Origin: Planctomycetota bacterium
Lineage (GTDB): Bacteria > Planctomycetota > Phycisphaerae > Sedimentisphaerales > Anaerobacaceae
DNA: 41,876 bases
Assembly (NCBI GenBank): GCA_019456145.1
Contig: VRUL01000041.1
Span: 1-41,876 of the forward strand
Direction of reading: 5' to 3'
The position numbers and the translations under genes were made by a program. How positions within the stretch are numbered: the first letter of the stretch is position 1; each line of letters begins with the position of its first letter. Below the pieces are notes generated by a model. The model did not search any database. It was given only the letters and a program-made list of their open reading frames with translations, and was not told the DNA's origin. Positions 24,179-33,013 of this stretch are shown here, piece by piece.

Positions 24179-26275
24179 ATGAAACGATCCAAGTGGCAGA
24201 CGACTCTATTGTTGGCGATAGTCCTGGCGGTGGCGCCCGGGACGTTGGTGTTTGCGGCCAGGGCACGAGCACGACGGGGCCCGGCTATCGGTTATGCTTA
24301 TCCTGCCGGCGGACGGCAGGGCACAACGTTCGAGGTTGCGATCGCAGGACGGTTTCTGGACGGCGTGACTGATGTGGTTACTTCAGGACAGGGAATACGA
24401 GCCACTGTGATTGAACACGTCAAACCGCTTAATGGAAAGCAAATAAACCTGCTCAGAGACAGGCTCAAGGAGCTGCAGAAGAAAGTCAAACCCCTCAAGA
24501 AAGGCAAAGGTAAGAAAACCACCGACGATCAAGCGAACACTGACAATGAACCGGTGACCGAAAAAGACCTGGAGACCATGGAGAAGGAGATGGCCGAAAT
24601 CAGGGAAAAGCTCGCCAATCCCAAAAACCGAAATCGGAGCAATCCACAGCTTTCCGAAGACGTCACTCTGAGGATCGTGCTGGCTCCGGATGCCGAGCCT
24701 GGTGAACGGGAGTTGAGGCTAAAGACGGCCCAGGGCTTGTCCAATCCCGTGGCTTTTTACGTTGGCCAACTGCCTGAATATGCCGAGAAGGAGACGAAGA
24801 ATAAGACCGAGGATACGGAGGTGCTCTCAGAGCTGCCGATTGTTATAAACGGCCAGATCATGCCCGGCGATGTGGACCGTTTTCGGCTTAAGTTAAGCAA
24901 GGGCGCTCGGCTGGTCATGGCCGCCAGCGCGCGGGAATTGACCCCTTACCTTGCCGACGCGGTCCCCGGCTGGTTTCAGGCCACTTTGGCGCTTTACGAT
25001 GCAAATGGAGAAGAACTTGCCTACGCTGACGACTACCGTTTCCATCCCGACCCGGTCCTCTTTTACGAGATTCCCCAGGACGGCCAATACGTGCTGGAGA
25101 TTAAAGACGCCATCTACCGCGGACGAGAGGACTTCGTTTACCGCATCACTGTAGGCGAAATGCCGTTTGTAACGAGCATCTTCCCTTTGGGCGGCAAAGT
25201 TGGCGCTCAAACAACTGTCCGGATGAAGGGCTGGAATCTGCCAACCGATAAGTTAACGATGGACGCCAACGACAAAGAGCCCGGGATTCTTCCGCTTTCT
25301 CTGCGAAAGGACGAACTGGTTTCCAACCGCGTGCCATTTGCGGTGGACACGCTGCCGGAATGTATGGAAACCGAATCGAACAACAATCATGCCGATGCGC
25401 AGAAGATCACGCTTCCTGTTATCGTCAACGGTCGTATTGATAAACCGGGGGACTGGGACGTTTTCGGTTTCAAAGGTAATGCCGGTGATAAGATCGTTGC
25501 TGAAGTTTATGCACGCCGGCTGAACTCTCCGCTGGATTCTCTGCTGAAACTGACTAACGCAAACGGCAAAAAACTTATAGCCAACGACGACCATGAGGAC
25601 AAAGGGGCAGGATTGACAACGCACCATGCTGATTCCCTGCTAAGCACCACCCTGCCCACGAACGGTTTTTATTATATTCACATAGGCGATGCACAAACCA
25701 AAGGCGGTGCAGCTTATGGATATCGGCTTCGTATCGGCCCGCCCCGGCCCGATTTCGAGTTGCGGGTCGTACCTTCCAGCATCAACGCCCGCGGGGGCGC
25801 GACCGTTCCCCTCACCGTCTACGCCCTGCGTAAGGATGGATTTACCGGTGATATCGCCGTGACTTTGAAGGACGCGCCGAAGGGATTCACTTTGAATGGC
25901 CGACGGGTGCCTGCCGGCAAGGACCAGATGAGACTTACGCTGAAAGTTCCGCCGGGGCCCATAAAGAAAGCCATGAGCCTGTCTCTGGAAGGTCGCGCGG
26001 AAATCCAGGGACGCCAGGTCGTAAGGCAGGCCATACCGGCTGACGACATGATGCAGGCTTTTATCTATCGGCATCTCGTTTGTGCAAAAGACCTTAAGGT
26101 TGCCGTCATCGGACGCGCAAAACCAAAGGTTCAGGCGAAAAAACGCAACAAAAAAACTGTAACGTCCACACCTGTGAAAAAACGCAAGCCAAATACCAAC
26201 AAGTCTGCACCGGCGAAAAAGGGCAGCCAAAATACTGCAAAGCCGGCGCCGAAGAAACAGACCAGGCCCGAATAG
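24179..26275 (+). CDS. PPC-domain exported protein with coiled coil and Lys-rich tail
   Basis: The 698-residue protein starts at the ATG at 24179, because GGAGG at 24169-24173 sits inside an upstream in-frame ATG at 24167. A signal peptide (KWQTTLLLAIVLAVAPGTLV) ends near FAARARA. GYAYPAGGRQGTTFEVAIAG begins an IPT/TIG-like strand domain. Residues about 95-165 are a charged Lys/Glu helix, likely coiled coil. Two prepeptidase C-terminal (PPC) domains follow, marked by VNGQIMPGDVDRFRLKLSKG and VNGRIDKPGDWDVFGFKGNA. The last 55 residues are Lys, Ala, Pro and Thr repeats resembling histone-H1 tails. It probably binds polymer in the periplasm or at the surface with the DUF1501 and DUF1553 products. 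Stop-to-ribosome-site spacing indicates one operon. Confidence 0.88.
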   Translation: MKRSKWQTTLLLAIVLAVAPGTLVFAARARARRGPAIGYAYPAGGRQGTTFEVAIAGRFLDGVTDVVTSGQGIRATVIEHVKPLNGKQINLLRDRLKELQKKVKPLKKGKGKKTTDDQANTDNEPVTEKDLETMEKEMAEIREKLANPKNRNRSNPQLSEDVTLRIVLAPDAEPGERELRLKTAQGLSNPVAFYVGQLPEYAEKETKNKTEDTEVLSELPIVINGQIMPGDVDRFRLKLSKGARLVMAASARELTPYLADAVPGWFQATLALYDANGEELAYADDYRFHPDPVLFYEIPQDGQYVLEIKDAIYRGREDFVYRITVGEMPFVTSIFPLGGKVGAQTTVRMKGWNLPTDKLTMDANDKEPGILPLSLRKDELVSNRVPFAVDTLPECMETESNNNHADAQKITLPVIVNGRIDKPGDWDVFGFKGNAGDKIVAEVYARRLNSPLDSLLKLTNANGKKLIANDDHEDKGAGLTTHHADSLLSTTLPTNGFYYIHIGDAQTKGGAAYGYRLRIGPPRPDFELRVVPSSINARGGATVPLTVYALRKDGFTGDIAVTLKDAPKGFTLNGRRVPAGKDQMRLTLKVPPGPIKKAMSLSLEGRAEIQGRQVVRQAIPADDMMQAFIYRHLVCAKDLKVAVIGRAKPKVQAKKRNKKTVTSTPVKKRKPNTNKSAPAKKGSQNTAKPAPKKQTRPE

Positions 26276-26375
26276 CCGTCTCCGCAGGAGAGTGCTCACC
26301 TTCGTCCGGATTGAGCATACTGTCAATGACCTGGCTAACAATTTGGATTTTTTCGAAACAAAATGTTTTGACCTG

Positions 26376-26404
26376 TTGACAAACCTCAAATTTCCTTATA
26401 CCAT
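26376..26404 (+). promoter_or_regulatory. Candidate promoter for the kdsB operon
   Basis: TTGACA (26376-26381), 17 nt and TACCAT (26399-26404) lie about 120 bp upstream of kdsB. The rest of the 26276-26525 gap shows no gene or clear terminator. Confidence 0.4.
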
Positions 26405-26525
26405 AAGTGTCCAGTTGGATTTACACTGTTGCATAAATCCTGTCGCAATTTGCTTTTTCCTGATTTTAGCGGGAATGTACGACTTACCCGGCAAATATGC
26501 TGCTGGCGTAAAGGTTTAGACGAGA

Positions 26526-27275
26526 GTGAAAATTTTAGTTTGTATCCCTGCTCGTTACGGTTCTACCAGATTCGCCGGTAAAGTTCTCGCCAAAGATACA
26601 GGCAAATTCCTTATACAGCACACCTACGAACGGGCCTGCCTGGCAAAATTGCCCGAGAAGGTGATAATAGCAGCCGATGACCAAAGAATTGCCGCCGCTG
26701 CCGAAACATTTGGAGCCGAATGTATACTGACCTCAGCCGAGCATAAAAGCGGCACCGACCGCATCGCTGAAGCCGTTAAGGATATGGACGTCGAGATTGT
26801 GATAAACTTGCAGGCCGACGAGCCGGAAATTGACCCGCAGAGTATTGATTACTTAGCTGAGCTTTTAGTGAAAAATCCCGATTACCAGATGGCCACGCTC
26901 GCCGCCGATTTCCAGAATCCCAAGCAGATTACCAATCCTGATATCGTAAAGGTCATCATTGATTCCAACGGCCGTGCGATTTATTTCTCGCGTGCTCCTA
27001 TACCTTATGATAGAGAAGAATCCGGCGTGGGAAAAGTACAGCAGTATTTGCGGCATATTGGAATTTATGCTTACCGCAGGGAATTTTTGCTGAAAATTAC
27101 CGCTTTACCGCAAACGAAACTGGAAAAAATCGAAAAACTCGAACAGCTCCGGGCAATCGAGCATAGCTATCCAATATTAGTTGGTAAGGTTCAACACGTT
27201 TGCGATGGCATAGACACGCCGGAGCAGTACGCCGAATTTGTAAAAAGATATAGAATGAATCGATTAGAGAATTAA
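26526..27275 (+). CDS. kdsB: 3-deoxy-manno-octulosonate cytidylyltransferase (CMP-Kdo synthetase)
   Basis: The 249-residue protein starts at the GTG at 26526 (MKILVCIPARYGSTRFAGKV). It activates Kdo with CTP for lipopolysaccharide core assembly. VIINLQADEPEIDP (the family has NVQGDEP; here Ala replaces Gly), AIYFSRAPIPYDRE, HIGIYAYRREFL and KLEQLRAIEH are the KdsB signatures. Its presence implies a Gram-negative outer membrane with Kdo. It is upstream of pyrG, which makes CTP, the co-substrate; the two genes often neighbour each other in other bacteria. Confidence 0.94.
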   Translation: MKILVCIPARYGSTRFAGKVLAKDTGKFLIQHTYERACLAKLPEKVIIAADDQRIAAAAETFGAECILTSAEHKSGTDRIAEAVKDMDVEIVINLQADEPEIDPQSIDYLAELLVKNPDYQMATLAADFQNPKQITNPDIVKVIIDSNGRAIYFSRAPIPYDREESGVGKVQQYLRHIGIYAYRREFLLKITALPQTKLEKIEKLEQLRAIEHSYPILVGKVQHVCDGIDTPEQYAEFVKRYRMNRLEN

Positions 27276-27279
27276 GCAT

Positions 27280-27690
27280 ATGTCGAACCGACCGATATCA
27301 AAAAGTTTGAAACTGGTAATTCTTGGGTTAATTGTGGTTAGTATTGCAGGCTGCGGGCCATTACCGAACCAAGGCACTTGGGAAACAAAATTCAAAGGCA
27401 AAACGGGTGTTATAGCAATGCAACCCGGTGGTTGCATTTTTATGACACCAAGGGATATAGAAGGGCAAGCAACTGTTTCCATGAAATATCCATTCCAAGA
27501 GGATACTGAATTTAGGATTGTTGCAGTTGACAATAAGGGCAAAATACATACAGGCACACAGAGCAGTAAAATGATTCCTGAACAGAAGTATAGCTCTACA
27601 GAAGCAGTCTTTCCGGGCCTTACATTGAAAGACATAAAGGACTTTCAATTACAGATGCGGCCGTATGAGCAAAAAACAGATAATCGATAA
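27280..27690 (+). CDS. Small lipoprotein of unknown function
   Basis: The 136-residue protein has the lipobox VSIAGC with Cys25 after a basic, hydrophobic signal peptide. The mature domain is mostly beta (TWETKFKGKTGVIAMQPGGC, then FMTPRDIEGQATVSMKY; YSSTEAVFPGLTLKDIKDFQ), suggesting a beta-sandwich such as a carbohydrate-binding fold. I do not recognise the family. It lies 4 bp after kdsB and 31 bp before pyrG, so it is probably cotranscribed. Similar DFQLQMRPYE endings are common in planctomycete sigma-factor-related membrane proteins, but I cannot confirm a link. Confidence 0.8.
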   Translation: MSNRPISKSLKLVILGLIVVSIAGCGPLPNQGTWETKFKGKTGVIAMQPGGCIFMTPRDIEGQATVSMKYPFQEDTEFRIVAVDNKGKIHTGTQSSKMIPEQKYSSTEAVFPGLTLKDIKDFQLQMRPYEQKTDNR

Positions 27691-27721
27691 TTCAATATAA
27701 ATAGTCAGTCAGGAAACAATT

Positions 27722-29497
27722 ATGTCGAAAAATAAAGATTTATTGGCTTCAGTAAGCGATGTTTCGACTGAGAGCGAATTTTTCTCGCCGATGCCGGATG
27801 GTTATAAAAAAGGAAAAACTCGCTACTGTTTTGTTATGGGCACCGTGATGAGCGGACTTGGCAAGGGCATATTTTCATCCTGTCTTGCCAGCCTTATGCA
27901 GGATAAAGGGCTAAAAGTTGCGCCGATCAAGCTCGAAGGTTATTTGAATATAGACTCCGGCACGCTAAATCCTTTTCGGCATGGCGAGGTATTTGTGCTC
28001 GACGATGGTATGGAATGCGATATGGATTTGGGCACCTATGAGAGGATGCTCAATCAGGATTTGAGCAGAGCAAATTTTGTCACAAGCGGCCAGATATTCA
28101 ACTCGATTTTGCAAAAGGAACGCCACGGCGACTATCTCGGCAGAGACGTTCAAATGATTCCTCACGTTACAGGCGAGGTCAAACTAAGACTTCGCCGGCT
28201 TGCTGCCGAAACCAACGCCGACATCGTATTTGTTGAGATTGGCGGAACCGTCGGCGATTTGGAGAATGCCTATTTTATCGAGGCAATGCGCGAGCTGGCT
28301 TATGAAGAAGGCCCAAATAGCTGCTGTTTTGTGGCCCTGACCTATATACTGGAACCTAAAACCCTCGGCGAGCAGAAATCAAAGGCCGCGCAATTGGGAA
28401 TCAGGCAGCTTATGCAATGCGGCATTCAGCCGGATATCATCACCTGCAGGGCAACTAATCCTGTAAGTGAAAAGGCCCGGCAAAAAATTAGTATTTACAG
28501 CAATGTCCCCCTTGAAAGAGTCATAAGTCTGCCCGATTCTGCCAGTATCTATATGATACCGGCTATACTTAGGGACAAGGGCCTTGATTTTGCGGTCTTA
28601 AAACTGCTCAAAATCGAGGACAGAATCAATCTGCGGCACGAACGCAGGGCCTGGGCCCAGTGGTGCGATTTCACCGACAAAATCGGCACTGCTAATCGCC
28701 GAATAACCATCGGTATCACAGGCAAATACACAACGGTCCGAGACAGCTACGCCTCGATAATCAATGCAATTGAGCATGCAGGCGTCGCTCTGGCTTCTGA
28801 TGTTAAAATCAAATGGATTGAAACGACCGTCATTAATGATGAAAACGCAGCAGAGAATCTTAAGGACGTTGATGGTATTATTGTCCCGGGCGGATTTGGT
28901 ACACGCGGTGCAGAAGGAAAAATAGCCTGCATAAAATATGCCAGAGAGAATAATCTACCTTATCTGGGACTGTGCTTTGGTTTTCAAATGGCTGTTATAG
29001 AATTTGCCCGCAATGTATGCGACTTGCCAAAAGCCAACAGCACCGAGATTGAGCCCGACTGTCCGGAGCCGGTAATCGACATATTGCCTGAACAGAAGAA
29101 AATAGAAGGATTGGGCGGAAATATGCGCCTCGGCGGAAAAGATATAGAACTAAAGCCACAAACGCTGGCGTGGAAGCTTTTTGGCAAGACAGATTCGGTT
29201 AGAATGCGGTTTAGACATCGTTACGAGGTTGACCCTCGCTATATTGAAGTGCTGGAAAAGGCCGGCCTGATATTCTCCGGCAAAGCACCGAATCAGCCGA
29301 TTATGCAGATACTGGAGTTTCCGTCCCATCCATTTTTTATGGGCACCCAGGCGCATCCGTGTCTTACTTCCCGTCCTTTGAAGCCTCAACCTATGTTTGT
29401 TGGGCTCATTGCAGCGGCAACGCAAAAGCATTACCCACAGGAAAAACTGCCCGATTGTATCAGAGCTGCCCGAAAAGTATGTAACCGCACTGATTAG
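27722..29497 (+). CDS. pyrG: CTP synthase, divergent type
   Basis: The 591-residue protein makes CTP from UTP, ATP and glutamine. About 30 extra residues precede the synthase P-loop, which reads FVMGTVMSGLGKGIFSSCLA where the usual sequence is FVTGGVVSSLGKG. The next motif reads KLEGYLNIDSGTLNPFRHGE where KxDPYxNxDPGTM is usual. VEIGGTVGD is conserved. In the glutaminase domain the nucleophile is present (YLGLCFGFQMAV), but the His-Glu segment reads QAHPCLTSRPLKPQPMF, so the usual HPE Glu is replaced by Cys. Allocation to pyrG is secure; glutamine-dependent activity is less sure. AGGAAAC precedes the ATG. Confidence 0.93.
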   Translation: MSKNKDLLASVSDVSTESEFFSPMPDGYKKGKTRYCFVMGTVMSGLGKGIFSSCLASLMQDKGLKVAPIKLEGYLNIDSGTLNPFRHGEVFVLDDGMECDMDLGTYERMLNQDLSRANFVTSGQIFNSILQKERHGDYLGRDVQMIPHVTGEVKLRLRRLAAETNADIVFVEIGGTVGDLENAYFIEAMRELAYEEGPNSCCFVALTYILEPKTLGEQKSKAAQLGIRQLMQCGIQPDIITCRATNPVSEKARQKISIYSNVPLERVISLPDSASIYMIPAILRDKGLDFAVLKLLKIEDRINLRHERRAWAQWCDFTDKIGTANRRITIGITGKYTTVRDSYASIINAIEHAGVALASDVKIKWIETTVINDENAAENLKDVDGIIVPGGFGTRGAEGKIACIKYARENNLPYLGLCFGFQMAVIEFARNVCDLPKANSTEIEPDCPEPVIDILPEQKKIEGLGGNMRLGGKDIELKPQTLAWKLFGKTDSVRMRFRHRYEVDPRYIEVLEKAGLIFSGKAPNQPIMQILEFPSHPFFMGTQAHPCLTSRPLKPQPMFVGLIAAATQKHYPQEKLPDCIRAARKVCNRTD

Positions 29498-29557
29498 TAG
29501 TTCCTGCAGGAGCTAAGGTGCTTCCGGCCTCGGCCCCAGGTCGAGTTCATGGTGGAG

Positions 29558-29968
29558 TTACTTTATCTGCGCCTTAAGAGTTTCAATTTCCTCACGCAGT
29601 TTTACGTTTTCCTCAGAAAGGGGCCCTAAGATATCCTGCATATAGTTTTCAACACCTTTTTTTGACATCTCTTCCAAGGCCTCTTTCTCCCGCAGACAGT
29701 TATCAAACAGTTTTTTTTGCCTGTCGGTTTCCTTGGCATGCAGGTTTTTTAGCCTTTCTATTTCCCTGGTTTGCGAGCCTTTCTGTCTTTCAATTTGTTC
29801 TTTAAGCTGCGCGTTCTCAACGGCTATGAGCCTGCTTCGTTTGGTATTAGGTTCTGTATCCGGCTTTGCATTCGACAGGTTTTCCTCTTCTTCACAGCCT
29901 GCAATCAACATAAAACCAATGACGATACCAACTGCTAAAACAAGGGCTTTTGGGACTGGTCTTATCAT
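29558..29968 (-). CDS. Coiled-coil lipoprotein
   Basis: The 136-residue protein has the lipobox FMLIAGC with Cys25. The mature part is a short linker, then heptad-rich helix from about 45 to the end (AVENAQLKEQIERQKGSQTR, EKEALEEMSKKGVENYMQD, SEENVKLREEIETLKAQIK). Function unknown; a periplasmic spacer or oligomeriser is plausible. The start of the mature protein (CEEEEN...AENAQLKEQ) resembles that of the neighbouring beta-propeller lipoprotein (CEEQIAAENRQLQE), suggesting a common module. It lies 117 bp downstream of that gene on the same strand. Confidence 0.8.
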   Translation of the reverse strand: MIRPVPKALVLAVGIVIGFMLIAGCEEEENLSNAKPDTEPNTKRSRLIAVENAQLKEQIERQKGSQTREIERLKNLHAKETDRQKKLFDNCLREKEALEEMSKKGVENYMQDILGPLSEENVKLREEIETLKAQIK

Positions 29969-30085
29969 TTTTTATCCTTTCAATTTTTGTCTTTCCTTAA
30001 ACTCAACAAGATTTGACCTCTACTATATCACTGGCCTGCCACCTGTCAAGGCCCTGGGCTATTCAAAAAGTACTTTCATTTTTAA

Positions 30086-31567
30086 TCAGCCGCCCAGGGT
30101 AGCGATAACTTTTACGTCCGAGACATTTTTAGATTGATCCGTGTTTTCAACGAGAACTTTTATAAAGCCGACTTTCGGTTCCAATTCAACGGTCTTCCTG
30201 GCCTTGCCTGGGAAGCTCAAATCGTTGTCGAAGCTGTATAAATCGGTAGTGTCGTATTTCAATCCGTCGTAACTGCTCCTGATGTGGATTCGTATTGGTT
30301 TTTTAGTTCCGCTCCCGTAGTAACACTCTGCCGTCAATGCCAGCCGCCTGATGTGCCCTAAACTGATCGGCGGCGAATCGGACAATTTGGTGGTTTGGCC
30401 GGCACCAAGGGATTTAATGTTCAGCACCGGCATATCAAGGCTGAAAGGTCTCTGGGTAACCAATACCTGAACACCCAAATCTTCATTCCAGGGAAATCGC
30501 TTATCGTCACGTTCTTCATAGCGCAGCGTGTGATACAGGTAGATAAACGGGGGCTCGATAATGGCGTGTACCTCGGCAAAAGCGGCCGCGTTGGGATTGG
30601 CTCCTCGCACGGCCACCGGATTCCGTAGATACTTTGTGAATTTGTAGCCGTCAAGACTGTAGGCATACCCAATGCTTTCAAGCCGGGGGCCATACAGATG
30701 GGTTCCGCCATAAAACATGTGAAAGACACCGCCGTGATAGAGAACTTCCGCTTCGGATATTCCGCCGTCGTCCCAGTCGCCAAAATCACCTTTTTCCATA
30801 AGGGGATTTCCCTTGTACTTGGTATACGGCCCTTCCGGCGCCTCAGCCACCGCCAATGCCAGTGGGCTGTAATCACCCTTATACCCGGCCCAGCTTATCG
30901 GATACGCACAATAGAGGCGATACTTTCCTTTGACCTTGAGCACACCGCCCACATAGCCGAAATCTTCCAGTATGGGATTGCCCTCGTATTTTTCCCACGG
31001 CCCAAGCGAATGCTCAGCGGTAGCCAGGCCTATGCTCCATTTTCGAAATTGCCGCTGGCTGCCATACCCCGAATACCACATGTAATACTTTTTCGGCCCA
31101 TCTTTGAGAATCATCGCGCAAGCCACATACTTGTCATCCCAACTATCCTTCGGGCCGAGGTCCAAAACAGGTTTATCGCCGTGTTTCTTGAAGGGTCCTA
31201 AAGGATGTGTGGAGCTGGCCACCCCGAGGCGATATCCCTTACCCGCGCCTGTAGCGTGATAGTAGAAATAATAAGTATCGACATCCTTAAAGGCGTCCGC
31301 TGCCTCAGTAACACCATCGTCCCACGCACCGTCAGGACCAGGCATGATAATGGGATTGGGCCCGGGAATCTGGATGAATAATCCATTTTCAATAAGGTCA
31401 TTTCGTTTTACAAGTTTTTTATGATGTAGCTTTTCCCCCTGTTCAATTGCATGCTTGGGTTTTTCTTGTAACTGCCTGTTTTCAGCAGCTATTTGTTCCT
31501 CACATCCTGCGATTGCCATAGTAATTACAAGGGCTAAAATAGATACTGCCCGGACCGGTTTTTTCAT
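30086..31567 (-). CDS. Five-bladed beta-propeller lipoprotein, GH43/GH130-like
   Basis: The 493-residue protein starts at the ATG at 31567, five bases after AGGTGA. The lipobox is AIAGC with Cys22, then a short coil (AAENRQLQEKPKHAIEQGEK). The body repeats glycosidase-propeller motifs: WDDGVTEAADAFKDVDTYYF, YRLGVASSTHPLGPFKKHGD, YYMWYSGYG, WSIGLATAEHSLGPWEKYEG, DFGDWDDGGISEAEVLYHGG and HMFYGGTHLYG. The Asp-rich blade starts and the xxSxxPxGPF strands are typical of GH43/GH32/GH130 families. The C-terminal 110 residues look like a beta-sandwich. It is probably a membrane-anchored glycosidase or glycan phosphorylase; the substrate is unknown. Followed by the coiled-coil lipoprotein. Confidence 0.85.
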   Translation of the reverse strand: MKKPVRAVSILALVITMAIAGCEEQIAAENRQLQEKPKHAIEQGEKLHHKKLVKRNDLIENGLFIQIPGPNPIIMPGPDGAWDDGVTEAADAFKDVDTYYFYYHATGAGKGYRLGVASSTHPLGPFKKHGDKPVLDLGPKDSWDDKYVACAMILKDGPKKYYMWYSGYGSQRQFRKWSIGLATAEHSLGPWEKYEGNPILEDFGYVGGVLKVKGKYRLYCAYPISWAGYKGDYSPLALAVAEAPEGPYTKYKGNPLMEKGDFGDWDDGGISEAEVLYHGGVFHMFYGGTHLYGPRLESIGYAYSLDGYKFTKYLRNPVAVRGANPNAAAFAEVHAIIEPPFIYLYHTLRYEERDDKRFPWNEDLGVQVLVTQRPFSLDMPVLNIKSLGAGQTTKLSDSPPISLGHIRRLALTAECYYGSGTKKPIRIHIRSSYDGLKYDTTDLYSFDNDLSFPGKARKTVELEPKVGFIKVLVENTDQSKNVSDVKVIATLGG

Positions 31568-31605
31568 TATTATCACCTTTTCGAATTTAATTTTTTCTCG
31601 TCTCC

Positions 31606-31687
31606 GTCATTGCGAGCGAAGCGAAGCAATCTCCGTCGCTCGATACCGTAAGATTGCCACGACCTTATTCTACGGCCTCGCAATGAC
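31606..31687. repeat. Palindromic dispersed repeat, copy 2 (GTCATTGCGAG...CTCGCAATGAC)
   Basis: This 82-bp foldback has terminal GTCATTGCGAG / CTCGCAATGAC and an inner GCAATCT / AGATTGC pair. It matches the copy at 10431-10517. It lies between mtnP and the propeller lipoprotein, downstream of the former and upstream of the latter. Confidence 0.8.
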
Positions 31688-31710
31688 AACTCCTCAATAT
31701 ACTTCCTTGA

Positions 31711-32586
31711 CTATTCAAACAATATCTTCAGCTTTTCTTTATCATCCGGACCGATTTGGCTCTGGTCCGTCCACACTGCTAAATCCAGACTTTTCCTGCA
31801 GCGACAATCCTCACAAACAAGTTCACCGTCGCTTGCCAAAACAGCCTTTATAAGTTCCAGGCAATTTTCCGTTGCCGTTTGCAGATTTGCGAGAATTTCT
31901 TTCAGTAGTGTTTGTTTGGCTTTGTTTGCATCGTGTGGACGCCAGCAGTCATAATCACTTGCTAATGCAATCAGAACATAGCAAATTTGTGCCTCTCTGG
32001 CCAATTTGGCCTCCGGCATAGCGGTCATACCAATCAAATCGCCGCCCCAGGCCCGGTGCATAATCGATTCAGCCCGCGTGGAAAATTGCGGCCCTTCCAT
32101 ACATACATACGTACCCTTAGGATGTGTCTTTGTCTCGATATCTTTAGCAGTATCGGCAAGTATCTTTCGAAGTCGCCCGCAAACCGGCTCAGCCCCTTCG
32201 CAGTGCACCGCCCCATAACCTTTAAAAAAGCTGTTCTGCCGCCTGAATGTCTTATCGATAAACTGATCAACGATGACCAGATTACCGGGCGCGATTTCCT
32301 CGCGAAGCGAACCTACCGCGCCGCTGCCTATCACCGCATTAACTCCGAGTTCTTTCAAGGCAAAAATGTTAGCTGCATACGGTACCTCGCCTGGAGAAAG
32401 TTTATGCCCTTTGCCGTGGCGATTCAGGAATGCGACTTTCCTTTTGCCCAACTTGCCGACAAAAATGGCCATACTCGGCTCACCGAACGGCGTGTCAATG
32501 TCGTGAAACTCCCCATCTTCCAGATGCTCGGCCAGCGCATCACCAAGGCCCGTGCCCCCTATGATACCAATCAATTCTTCTGCCAT
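31711..32586 (-). CDS. mtnP: S-methyl-5'-thioadenosine phosphorylase (MTAP/PNP family)
   Basis: The 291-residue protein belongs to the PNP/UDP phosphorylase family. It cleaves methylthioadenosine to adenine and methylthioribose 1-phosphate in the methionine salvage pathway. GIIGGTGLGDALAEHL, FLNRHGKGHKLSPGEVPYAA, NAVIGSGAVGSLREEIAPGN and YVCMEGPQFSTRAESIMHRA, then GMTAMPEAKLAREAQICY, are MTAP signatures. ALASDYDCWRPHDANKAK holds the Asp pair expected for 6-aminopurine specificity. The C-terminal 30 residues, including CEDCRCRKSLD, are a family extension. No other salvage genes lie nearby. Confidence 0.93.
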   Translation of the reverse strand: MAEELIGIIGGTGLGDALAEHLEDGEFHDIDTPFGEPSMAIFVGKLGKRKVAFLNRHGKGHKLSPGEVPYAANIFALKELGVNAVIGSGAVGSLREEIAPGNLVIVDQFIDKTFRRQNSFFKGYGAVHCEGAEPVCGRLRKILADTAKDIETKTHPKGTYVCMEGPQFSTRAESIMHRAWGGDLIGMTAMPEAKLAREAQICYVLIALASDYDCWRPHDANKAKQTLLKEILANLQTATENCLELIKAVLASDGELVCEDCRCRKSLDLAVWTDQSQIGPDDKEKLKILFE

Positions 32587-32737
32587 TTGTTAAAACTCCT
32601 TATCAAATCGTCGTTATATTATAGGGACACAGCTACATTTACAAGACAGAAAACCATATTTTGGCACGACTTCGAGTTATTGTTCCCAAGTATGTACTTA
32701 ACGCACAAAGTGGTGATTATGAGTGTTAGAAGCCTGC

Positions 32738-33001
32738 TTAGGACAGTCTTTTATACACTTCTTTTCGGTGGGCGATCCTAAGCACCAAAACAGTTATTGT
32801 TTTATGCTTAACAGTGTATATTATTCTGTAATATCCAGACACGATTCTATATAGGCCTTCGTGTCCTTTTAATTTTACAGAATTTGCGGGGAAGGGGTTT
32901 GGTCCGAGGTTTTTGATTTTTTTGACAAGCTGTCGTTGTATCTTCTTTGTTTGTCCGCGGATAAACTCCGCTACCCTCTCTGAGACAAGAACTTTATACA
33001 T
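32738..33001 (-). CDS. RelE/ParE-family toxin
   Basis: The 87-residue protein is LVSERVAEFIRGQTKKIQR, then LKGHEGLYRIVSGYYRIIYT and LVLRIAHRKEVYKRLS. This is the RelE fold with the usual GLYRIRxGxYRIxY core and a C-terminal IxHRKEVY with catalytic-type Arg, Lys and Tyr. RelE toxins cleave ribosome-bound mRNA; ParE members poison gyrase, and the HRxxVY end favours the RelE branch. It is preceded by its antitoxin gene 12 bp upstream. Confidence 0.88.
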   Translation of the reverse strand: MYKVLVSERVAEFIRGQTKKIQRQLVKKIKNLGPNPFPANSVKLKGHEGLYRIVSGYYRIIYTVKHKTITVLVLRIAHRKEVYKRLS

Positions 33002-33013
33002 ATTGGCATTATA

